From Liolophura sinensis (Eukaryota; Mollusca; Polyplacophora; Chitonida; Chitonidae): 64,000 bases of DNA. The translations under genes and the position numbers were made by a program. The stretch spans positions 21,009,853-21,073,852 of the forward strand of contig NC_088296.1 in NCBI RefSeq assembly GCF_032854445.1, written 5' to 3'. Shown piece by piece: positions 1 to 13,999 of this stretch. The notes beneath the pieces were generated by a model that had not been told where the DNA came from, ran no database searches, and was given only the letters and a program-made list of their open reading frames with translations. Each line of letters starts with the position of its first letter. Within the stretch, counting starts at the first letter, position 1.

Positions 1-430
1 GTATAAAAATTAGTTAATGTGACACATTTTAATCTTCTGTTGTCAGTCAAGTATCATTCCATCTCTTAAGTGACTGTCCCAAGTTTTTTTTTTCATTCAT
101 CGCATATTTGTGTTCGTCTTTAGGACGGGTTATAATTTCAAATGCACCCAAAATTGTCTGAAATAAATAGTGCATTTAAAGGCGGATTTCCGACAAAATT
201 TCTTATCTACCTTGACTTTTGAAAGTTTTGACAGGCGTTGTTCAGTTATATGTTAGAACTTTCTGTAAACTGCATACTAAGGAATGAAATCCAAATCATT
301 CCTGAAACCATTCTTCGATGTTCATTTCGAACGCAATGGCAGAGCCATGGCGTAGGCCAAGGTATCCAAGTTTGTTCTTATTGGTTGTTTTTTTCTCTTG
401 AAGAAATGTTTGTTGACTTGCGTGTTGCAG
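1..430 (+). other. RPS27 intron 1 or upstream sequence
   Basis: Non-coding sequence leading to the acceptor at 427-430. Several ATGs are present but none is followed by a proline codon and a donor as RPS27 exon 1 requires, so exon 1 is taken to lie left of the window. Not duplicated elsewhere in the window. Confidence 0.5.
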
Positions 431-5403
<4,973 letters not shown>

Positions 5404-5529
5404 ATATTAACATGGACGTGTGTGAGTCGAGAGAAATCAAGATGGCGGGGCTGGTGACCTAATGAACTTTGACCTCCTCTCAACTCATGATCATGTGACC
5501 AGATATTTTTTGTGATAACTATATCTACA

Positions 5530-5535
5530 AATAAA
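5530..5535 (+). promoter_or_regulatory. RPS27: AATAAA poly(A) signal of RPS27
   Basis: Canonical hexamer 127 bp after the RPS27 stop codon (5401-5403). The implied 3' UTR is 130-150 bp. The same hexamer is kept in the second copy at 40890-40895. Confidence 0.75.
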
Positions 5536-5602
5536 GTCACCTTGAATAGAGAGGAGAAAGTCTTGTGTTATTTACTATAATTTTAATGACATGTATCATG
5601 TG

Positions 5603-5960
5603 CACTTCCTCTCCAGCCGTACATGGAAAGTCAGGCACAACCTGCGTATGGTTGTAGGTTTCCCCCCGGGCTCTGCTCGGTTTCCTCTCACCATAATGCT
5701 GGCCTCCATCCTGTGAAATGCTCTTGAGTATGATGTAAAACACCAACTAAATAACTCTCGTCAATGCAGTCAGTGTGAGTTCAAGTCCAGCTCCTGCTGA
5801 CTCCCTCTTCGGTCGTATGTGGGAAGTCTTCGCAACCTGCGGATTGTGCTTGGATTCCCCTGGGCTGTGTGACTGGTTTCCTCCCCACCATAATGATGGC
5901 CATCGTCCGGTATGTGAATATACTGATTAAGTACGGCATAAACGCTAATCAAATATGTAA
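5603..5960 (+). mobile_element. Two head-to-tail S1 SINE fragments after RPS27
   Basis: First unit 5603-5756 (ends gtaaaacaccaactaaataa), second 5757-5960 (begins at gtcaatgcagtcagtgtgag, ends cataaacgctaatcaaatat). They follow within about 70 bp of the RPS27 poly(A) signal. Shared with copy B. Confidence 0.85.
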
Positions 5961-6268
5961 TGTTATGTTGTGTATGGTAAGCCTCTCACACAACAGCCAG
6001 TTTTAAAAACCTTCCAATCTGACCTGTCTTGGACAGCTCGTGGCCGAGTGTTTAAAGATCTTACTACAGTGTCAAGACTCGTCCGTGTTAAAATCAGTGT
6101 TAAAATGGTAATAATCGAGATCGTCTGAATTGTTTAAAAAATAATTCAAAAATTGCATCGTATACAAACCGTTGTAAGTAGTTTGGGAGAATAATGGCGG
6201 AAACAAGTTTTCTGCCGGTTTCAATTTGCCAGGTCCTGACGTGGGCCGTCAACCTTCAGTGACGTGTA

Positions 6269-6486
6269 TACGGGACTGGTAGATCCAGGTATAATGTTTC
6301 GGGCACGGCGCCTTACTTGCCTTCGGTAAGTCGTCTCAGTGAAGCAGCACTAAAATAAAAGGGCGGTGGAAATCCGTCCTGCAACAAGGAGGCACATTAC
6401 ACGTACATGCACCCTAAGGATTCCTTCGTCGTCATATGACTGGAAAATTGTTTGAGTACGACGTTAAGCCCCAAGCACTCACTCAC
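6269..6486 (+). mobile_element. 5'-truncated S2 SINE
   Basis: Begins at the box-B region (ctggtagatccag), lacks part of the body and ends in cactcactcact. Flanked by near-identical tcagtgacgt(g)ta copies (6256-6268 and 6487-6497). Lies in the 5.4-kb segment found only in copy A. Confidence 0.85.
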
Positions 6487-6867
6487 TCAGTGACGTATAG
6501 CCAGACATAAGTTACGTACTTTCAAACGCCTATGACATTTCCAGCATAAGTGTCTTCCGTGACTTCATATATTATTACGTGACAGGAAAAGTTTACGGAA
6601 ACTGCCGAAGATTTTGTTTTTAAGAACTTTTCATTCATAGTGGTTAAATGTAGTTTGTTTTTTGGGTTTTTTTTTTACATTAACGTTAGCACTGCACCCG
6701 ATATATCATTTTTCTTGGGTTAATATTTCTGCCCGGTTTATCTTGGAACTGAAGTAGCACTTTAAGGTAATTACCTTTTCCCTGGTGTCTGGCGAGGGTT
6801 TATGCATGTTTTTTGACTGTTTTCCTGTACCATGGACGTGACAACTGTGGTACATGGGAAGTATATT

Positions 6868-7022
6868 TATTTATTTATTCATTTTATTGGTGTTTTACGC
6901 CGTACTCAAGAATATTCCACTTACACGACGGCGGCCAGGCGTTTATGGTGGGAGGAAACAGCGTAGAGCCCAGGGGAAACGCATGACCATCCGCAGGTTG
7001 CTATCAGACCTTCCATGGGAAG
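6868..7022 (-). mobile_element. S1 SINE, tail and body
   Basis: tatttattcattttattggt, then gtgttttacgccgtactcaa, down to the caggttgctatcagacctt body motif; head missing. Only in copy A. Confidence 0.85.
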
Positions 7023-7404
7023 TAATAGTCTTCGTTCAAGTGCAACAGAACTTTTACTTTAAATCTTCAAGCTTTCGACGCTAAGCACTTTTTTGAGTGG
7101 AATTCATGCGCAAGATTCATATGAAAATGATAACAAAAATAGCCTGTATGTGTCACTGAAGATGTACGCTTCGTAAAACTGCACCTGCATTTCTGAAACC
7201 ACCATAGTTCTCTCAATGGTTCAAAATATTGGCCACAGTGGTGGTCGAAAAGGTCGAAGAATTAGGGTACTTCGGGTAAGATGCCTTTAACGGTGACCGT
7301 TCATATCTTGACTGATAAAGGTAACCTTACGAGGAGGTATTTCACTTACGTACTGCTCATATTGTTTGTAGATATCCTCTTAAGAATGCTTATAGGAATA
7401 CAGA

Positions 7405-7650
7405 ATTTATTTATTTATTTGATTGGTGTTTTACGCTGTGCTCAAGAATATTTCACTTATACGACGCGCGCCAGCATTATGGTGGGGGAAACCCACGACC
7501 ATCCGCAGGTTGCTGTCAGAACTTCCCACGTACGGCCGAAGAGGAAGCCAGCATGAGCTGGACTTGAACTCATGGCGACCGCATTGGTGAGAGGCTCCTG
7601 GATCACTACGCTGCGCTAGCGCGCTAACCAACTGAGCCACGGATTGGCTG
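7405..7650 (-). mobile_element. Near full-length S1 SINE, antisense
   Basis: Runs from the (ttta)n tail through gattggtgttttacgc to the complemented head cgctaaccaactgagccacg. A short internal deletion removes part of the body. Only in copy A. Confidence 0.9.
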
Positions 7651-8386
7651 ATGTTATAGATAGGAAAGCCAAGCCTTTGCCGAGCCTAAGCTGAGTTTTT
7701 GGCATGACAGATTTATTCAAGTGTGACCATTTCCACTGTAAGAAATCAGCGTCGATTCTGTATCTCTTCAATATGAATGTAAACTGCCAAAATATTGTCT
7801 GGTCCACAGTAAAAAAAACATAAATAATAATAATCTGTTAAGTTCATCAGGAAATCTGTGGTCTGAGATATGCTAGAATGTATTCTGTTACTAGAGCTGA
7901 TTTTGTTAAATATAGCACACACTCTACTAAACTCAACATGCACGTTGTGTTGGACTAACGGGGTATTTGTGTTGAATATGTTGTAATGTTACGAGACACA
8001 AATCCGACTTAAGCCATTTATTGAACACCGGTGTTTCATGAAACCTGGTTCTATGTACAGTGAATATGGAAATGGATTCCACGACAAGATCAAAAGATTA
8101 AACGGTAGGCATATACTACACATTTTACAAGCCGTGGACTACACTTCGCTTTTTAAACTGTTGTATTGGCGCTCCCATAGCCATGGATGGGCCTCATTCT
8201 CCCGATAGAAAGCTTCGTAAAGTGTCGGAAAACAGTCGATTAGGCTTACTAACCTCCCCCACCTGTCTAATATTTCCTTTACTATGCTTAGGGTCCTGGA
8301 ACACTAGACACATAAGACCCCGAGCTGTCGATCATCCTTCTATATTTCTGGAAGGTCAACGTGTCCACTCATTCTAAGTTTCCAAA

Positions 8387-8521
8387 ATGGCCAGCTTTCT
8401 TCTGCCTGTTGTATTCTGGGTACCTTGGTTATCCTGTTTCGCGGGCCTGGCGATTGCAAACGGTGGGCATGTGCGTCCCAGGAACCCGGATGGCGTATGT
8501 GATGCATGGGCGCCCATCCCA
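8387..8521 (+). CDS. Candidate signal-peptide exon 1, only in copy A
   Basis: ATG in a strong context (ccaaaATGG) encodes MASFLLPVVFWVPWLSCF..., a signal peptide likely cut near AIA, then NGGHVRPRNPDGVCDAWAPIP. A donor-like CCA|gtgaagt would end the exon in phase 0 after 45 codons; without splicing TAG follows two codons later (8528-8530). tatattt lies at 8341-8347. The C-terminal part faintly resembles the start of an EMI-type domain (inference, weak). A CpG-rich stretch follows at 8905-9190. Absent from copy B because the whole 5.4 kb is missing there. Confidence 0.38.
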
Positions 8522-8904
8522 GTGAAGTAGACAGTAGAGAACATATACAGCTATGGGGTTAATTTCTTCTCAAAAGAATATGTGTTTAAACTCGAGAACC
8601 GCTAGCTTTATAACGCTGCATGAGCCGATAATCTTGATGTGACATTGCTCCGGATTTCCGACTGGAATGGTGCGGTTAAGTATGAATTGTTCTCAATTTC
8701 TCAAATTCTGTGATTTTGTCAGCACCTGGGCTTCATGTCTTATAAACAGTTTACACAAGCTCTCTTGCACAATTTCCCTGGACATCTACACCATACGCAA
8801 ATACCGCACAGAAAAAACCAATTATAATCCTGATCACCTGAAAACAATGAAAAGATAAAAATTATCAATTAAATGAAATCTCATAAATATTGATACAAGC
8901 CGGA

Positions 8905-9190
8905 TCGATGAGGATATCCCATGGTCGCGGTTCGCGGGACGAGGACTACAAATCACGCGCGAATGGTACTGCCTTTGTGCCACGGGTCTCGCCCTTCTAG
9001 GCGCGACACGAGGGGACGAGGTCCCTACCGTTTACGCGAAATTTGCCTCGTTCTGGTGTCACAGGCCGCGATCTGGTGGGAGAGGTGACGAGGTAGCGTT
9101 CTCGTATCGCCGGAGCGAGGTGACTATAGATTGGGAGGCCAGGGCCTTGAGCTCAAATGAACGCGGTACCAGCATCCGAGCGCATGGCTA
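8905..9190 (+). other. CpG-rich stretch
   Basis: About 290 bp of clearly higher GC than its surroundings with two dozen or so CpG, including ggtcgcggttcgcgggacga and several gacgagg words. Only in copy A. No coding frame or known element recognised. Confidence 0.5.
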
Positions 9191-10029
9191 TCTAGGCAGC
9201 CACTTGAAATGCTCAGAAATAGACTTCAGTGTTACACCTGCTGCTCCTGTAGACATTTTATCCGCTGTTTTGACTCTGTCAGACGCTCTGAAATAGATGC
9301 CACAGTGCTCTCTGTAACACTTAGGCCAGCTCAAACAGTGGAGATAGTCCTTATCCTCACTGTAAAAGTGTATGGTATGGTTTTTCTATGAGTCACCGTC
9401 AACCACAGCCGATAGATAGCCAGGTTTTAATCACTTTTGATCTGTGTGCTTAACATTGAGGGACACAGCTAAAGCTGACCTGGCTTTCCCTCTATTGCCC
9501 TTTCATAGCTCACATGAACATAGGCTGTTTCAGTTCCATGAATTTGCTATTCCTACACATACATCCATCACAAATTCTTCAAACCAATTTCATTAACCCT
9601 GATCATGGTTTGATAAAATCAACAGCAGTGTTGAGTCAATACGAACTGACGTAATTTCTCAGAATTTGAACAGCCTCGTGTCTTTTTCTGTGCCTTAAGT
9701 AGATAGTGTTAATCGAGGAATAAGCATGGGTGTAGTTGTATCTACCAGTGGCATTACAAGGTGCAAAACACCTGTATTTAGACTCCATTTTCATTGTGTT
9801 TGAAACCTAATATCTTTGATATTTGTTTGCCAACATTGGATTAGTTTTCAAGAAGTGTTTGGTATATTTGTTCCTTTTGTGTTTTATGTGGATATGATGT
9901 ATTTTATGTGCAATTAATGCCTTGGTAGCTACAACAAACTTCAGTAAACTTGATTTAACTCCATTTGATTTTCCTTTTCGAAAAAGATGTCGTAAACATC
10001 TGTTAAAGACTTTTTGTTACAAAAATAGG

Positions 10030-10800
10030 CAATTTGTTTAAAGAATCGGAACAAATGTATGTTTTATCTGTGTGTTTCAAACCTTGTGTGTTAAAAAGTT
10101 AAGAAAATTAGGCAATATGTTTAAGTTAGAAAGATAGCAACAAATAATGTCACATCTTTTGTGTGCCATAGTATTTTTGACAGCCCATTCAAGGTTTAAG
10201 CCCCGGCAAGGTGATTGTCTCTGAAGATTGCCTGAAAAAGGAAACTACACATATTTTAAGTAAAAAATGTGATTATTTTCTTTCTTTTTTGTTTTATGTA
10301 TCAGTACAAATGTATGTTTTACCTTAGTGTGCCACTCTTTGTGTGTTGAAAAAGCTGTTTAGAAAAATAGGCAATATGTTTAAGTTTGAAGAATAGCATT
10401 GCAACAAATAATGTGTTATCTTTCGTGTACAATAGTAATTATTTTACAGCCTATTCCAAGGTTTAGAGTGATTGCCTCTGAAGATTGCCCGAAAAAGCAA
10501 ACTAAACATATTTAAAGGAAAAAAATATGTTTAATTTCTTTCTTCTTTCAGTACAGATATATCAGTACAGATATATGTGTCATCTGTGTGACAATCTTTG
10601 AGTGCTGAAAAGGTTAAGAAAAAAGGCAATATGTTGAAGTTAGAAGGATAGCAACAAATAATTGTTTATCTTTGTGTGACAGAAATTTTTTACAGCCTAT
10701 TCAAGGCCAAAACCCCAGTAAAGTGATTAACTCTGGAGATTGTCCTAAAAAGCAACCTGAACATATTTTAGGGGGAAAATATGACTAATTTCTTTTTTTG
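10030..10800 (+). repeat. About 257-bp tandem repeat, three units, only in copy A
   Basis: ggcaatatgtt recurs at 10111, 10370 and 10625. Each unit has tttgtgtg, then a tagcaacaaataat block, then cagcc(c)attcaaggtt and tctgaagattgcc. Units are well diverged, so old. Confidence 0.8.
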
Positions 10801-11116
10801 CTTTGTTTCATCAATAGGCATTGATTTATATAATGTTGATATTGCTACAGTTTTTGAAAGCCCCATTTAGGCAAATAAATTTCAAGTAAATATCAGATCT
10901 TACGGTTTATGTTGATTTTATTGAATGATTGTGTATTCTTGTACTTCTGTTTGCCTATCTGTGAGCTTGGAGGGTAATGATAGACAAAGGGTTCATGACC
11001 CACCTGGTTCTTGAAGTCTCCCTGACAACAACCTGTTGCATGGTCTTACATCATGTCTATCTAGGACTTGTCATATGGGAGTGTTTCCTAGTCACATCAT
11101 GTGTTTTTTTTTCAGA

Positions 11117-11153
11117 AAGTTTGCTTCCGTCCACCCCTGACAGTCTGCAGTTG
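11117..11153 (+). other. Possible 37-bp micro-exon
   Basis: A strong acceptor (tgtttttttttcag) and a consensus donor (GTAAGT) enclose 37 bp, only in copy A. Too short to judge coding; could belong to a + strand gene starting at 8387. Confidence 0.2.
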
Positions 11154-11191
11154 TAAGTAAAAACAAGTGTTCCCAATTGAAGTATATAGTG

Positions 11192-11310
11192 TATTTACTT
11201 ATTAGACCGGTGTTTTAGGCTGTATTTAAGAATATTTACTTTGCTTTACGGCAATCAGGTTTATGAGTAGAAGATACGGTGCAGAAACACTGGAAAACAA
11301 CCAAACCTTG
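11192..11310 (-). mobile_element. Degenerate S1 SINE fragment
   Basis: Eroded match to the tail: ccggtgttttaggctgtatt, tttaagaatatttact. Only in copy A. Confidence 0.5.
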
Positions 11311-11364
11311 CCAAGTACCTGATTAACCCTCGAACAGGCCGCAACCGATCCAGCCGAAAGTTGT

Positions 11365-11885
11365 AAATCAACAGATCTCCAAATAGTAGATATAATACGA
11401 AATGTTGCGAGTCAACAGTACTTCAAATAGTAAATATATAACGGAAGATTGTGAATCGACAGTACTCTAAATAGCAGATATACAACGGAATGTTGTGAAT
11501 CAACAGTACCCCAAATAGCAGACATACAACGGAATGTTGTGAATCGACAGCACTCCAAATAGTAAATATAAAACGGAAGGTTGTGAATCGACAGCACTCC
11601 AAATAGTAGATATAAAACGGAATGTAGTGAATCGACAGTACTCCAAATAGCAAATATACAACGGAATGTTGTGAATCGACAGTACTCTAAATAGCAGATA
11701 TACAACGGAATGTTGTGAATCGACAGTTCTCCAAATAGCAGATGCACCACGGAATGCCGTGAATCAACAGTACCTCAAAAAGCAGATTTACAACGGAATG
11801 TAATGAATCGGCAGTACTCCAACTAGTAAATATACAACAGAATTCTTTCTTTGCAAAAGGTAAATACACATGAAAGCATTGTAAG
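11365..11885 (+). repeat. 44-bp tandem array, about 12 units (copy A)
   Basis: Unit of the form cagtactccaaatagcagat followed by atacaacggaatgttgtgaa. Consecutive gaatcg motifs at 11541 and 11585 give the 44-bp period. Because 44 is not a multiple of three, three frames cycle through the array and make a spurious 44-residue periodic translation on the - strand. Confidence 0.92.
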
Positions 11886-12195
11886 TCAGCAACATATCAA
11901 GTTGCAGATATACTTTGAACCATGTAACCTTACACTGGAAATCTCTACCCGTATGTTGTATTGTTACACTAAGAATGACTGTCAACTTACAATGTTACCT
12001 TACTTTTTCCCGCAGTCACTGGTATAAGTAAACAGTAGAACTGATATGTATTTACAGCGCACCACAAATTGTGGATTTACATGTATTTACGTTGGTAACA
12101 AAATTGCCAGTAGTTTTCACCGTAAAATTGCATTTTAATATAATAAATTAGTGTTGTTTTACAAGGAAAGTTGTTTATATAAACAGTAGTCCCGT

Positions 12196-12279
12196 CACTG
12201 TAAACTAACAGCAAAACGTGTTGATAACGAAATTACCAACACTTTTTGCTGTAGATTTACATCATTACTTTTTACAGTG
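12196..12279. repeat. 84-bp foldback hairpin
   Basis: CACTGTAAA, ACAGCAAAA and GTGTTG on the left pair with CAACAC, TTTTGCTGT and TTTACAGTG on the right. A MITE-like fold present in both copies (42513-42596). Confidence 0.7.
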
Positions 12280-12528
12280 CATCTAAATTTACTTCACCGT
12301 CAACAAGCGTTCTAACAGGTATTGACATACATGTAACACTGATTGCATTCCACTCCTTGTATATTTCTCTACTCAGCTTTCTCGGTTCCTTCAATGTGGT
12401 GTTTTAAACCCTGTGATATCATACCACGTACGTGTACGTTTGAAGGGTTGCAGCAACCTGTGGATGGTCGTGAGTGATTGGTGTTTATTTCTTTTTCAAG
12501 AATATATCTACATATATATATGTATATA

Positions 12529-12569
12529 TTTATGTCCTTTTCAAGAATATATCTTGAAAAGGACATAAA
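12529..12569. repeat. Palindrome made of two S1 SINE tails
   Basis: Perfect 18-bp arms, tttatgtccttttcaaga and tcttgaaaaggacataaa, around atata. Both arms are diverged S1 tails facing each other. Confidence 0.85.
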
Positions 12570-12594
12570 CACCAATCATATACCTATACGCATA

Positions 12595-12595
<1 letters not shown>

Positions 12596-12690
<95 letters not shown>

Positions 12691-12720
12691 GGTATGTTTG
12701 GTGTTTACGTCCTTTTCAAG

Positions 12721-12788
<68 letters not shown>
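12596..12788 (+). repeat. (TCTA)n and (TA)n microsatellite
   Basis: (TCTA)n at 12596-12629, then (TA)n to about 12690, an S1 tail fragment, and (TA)n again at 12725-12788. Confidence 0.95.
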
Positions 12789-12791
<3 letters not shown>

Positions 12792-13423
12792 AATCGCTGT
12801 GTTTCTGATTGGTGTTTACCTATCATATTTATTATTTACCTAAAACTTTGATCAAAGCTTTAAAAAATATACATGCAATGAGGTGCATTTGTTACATCAA
12901 ATGAGGCTTGCAATGAAGACGTTCTGGATAGAAAGAGTTGGGTATATTGGGTAATGGCCCCCTTAAGGGAGGTGACTATATCAAACAACGCATGGGTATA
13001 CAATGCTTTTTACTGTTTTACTCGCGCTCCTGGTTATGATAACACAGAATAAGTGTGTTGGTTTAGGTATTATTTTTTGCTATATGATTAAAACAAAACC
13101 GTCCGCTGACGCTAAGTATATTCTGTTATGCTCCATGAAAGGTGATGTTTAGCTTTTTAACATGAAAACAAAGGCCTCGTGCCTCTAGAGATCTCAAGAG
13201 GGCGGCTTACTGAATATGGGTAAACATAGGCGTGTGTGCCTGTTTGCAAATCAGTGTGTTGTTTGAGAAATTCAGGTAGAGATTTTTAGTAGGAAGCTGA
13301 CCAAAAGGAAAGTCATTCTTAGCGGATGTAAAGAATCACTAAAATATTGGCGATTATTGCTGTTGTGTTTGAACCTTGATAAAATACAAGCCAAGGTTTC
13401 TTCTTAAAAATTATCTACAGTGA

Positions 13424-13556
13424 ATTTGTTTATTGATTGATTTGATTGATGTTTCATGCCGTACTCAAGAATATTTCACTTCTACCTCGGCGATCACCAT
13501 CAGGGTGGAAATCGGTCAGAGTCGGAGGAAAACCCACGGCCATCCGCATGTTCTAA
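13424..13556 (-). mobile_element. Degenerate S1 SINE fragment
   Basis: gattgatgtttcatgccgta, then actcaagaatatttcac and a diverged body ending accatccgcatgttc. The copy-B counterpart is at 43936-44070. It sits 45 bp past the donor of the candidate exon at 13703-13601. Confidence 0.75.
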
Positions 13557-13600
13557 GGTGAATTAACACAGAAATGCTAGATGCATGTAATATACTATAC

Positions 13601-13703
13601 CAGGTCGATGGATAACTGCTAACGGCTGTTGATTTCTGGCATCACTGGGCAGACACCCACACAGTATGATCATAACGAAGATCGTCTTGTAAAGTAACTC
13701 CAT
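13601..13703 (-). CDS. Candidate signal-peptide exon 1, paralogue of the spacer peptide gene (copy A)
   Basis: ATG in aagaagATGG context encodes MELLYKTIFVMIILCG..., a good signal peptide, then RNQQPLAVIHRP, ending in phase 1 at G|gtatag. The RNQQPL motif, exon length (103 against 106 nt), donor phase and the first intron bases match the exon at 33465. A weak TATA (gtatagtaag, 13800-13791) lies about 90 bp upstream. Intron sequence related to that gene follows at 13350-12310, but where its last exon should be (about 12030) there is a hairpin element and the 44-bp array, so no second exon was found. Without splicing the frame is 46 codons. The gene may be truncated. Confidence 0.4.
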
Positions 13704-13999
13704 CTTCTTAACAGCTCACGGGGCTTTACTCAGAAGTGCGTTGTAGAGTCACTACTGTACATACGCGATCTGTGAAAGCCGTGGTTTCAACTTACTATAC
13801 GAACCGGATATGACATGTATAATTCATGAATTTCGCAGTTCTCGCACTGGACAAAAGTAAAGTAGCACAGCCCAATTCAACGTTAAATAAGTACACACAT
13901 GACTTTCAAGTGTCATGTATGTATTTAGTTAGATGAAGAAAAGAAAAACTTCACATCGTAAGAAGGGCTTTTGGTTTATTTTTGGGGTAAACAACCCAA

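Larger units (their letters stand above)
12283..13350 (+). repeat. Block related to 31150-31880 and 43252-43820
   Basis: Shared landmarks: ttgacatacatgtaacac, ccttgtatatttct, tgtggatggtcgtggg, atatcaaacaa, gacggcttactgaata, gtgtgcctgtt and tgtaaagaat. In copy A and in the spacer it lies in the intron of the paralogous peptide genes, so it probably records their duplication. Another part repeats at 42640-42960. Confidence 0.65.

Noticed and set aside
6193-6261. ATG GCG GAA start resembling a housekeeping gene
   Set aside because: Only 22 codons, no convincing donor, and a SINE begins right after.
11412-11985. Long - strand frames with a 44-residue period (CYLEYCRFTTFRC-like)
   Set aside because: They are translations of the 44-bp array in rotating frames; the repeat has no coding constraint.
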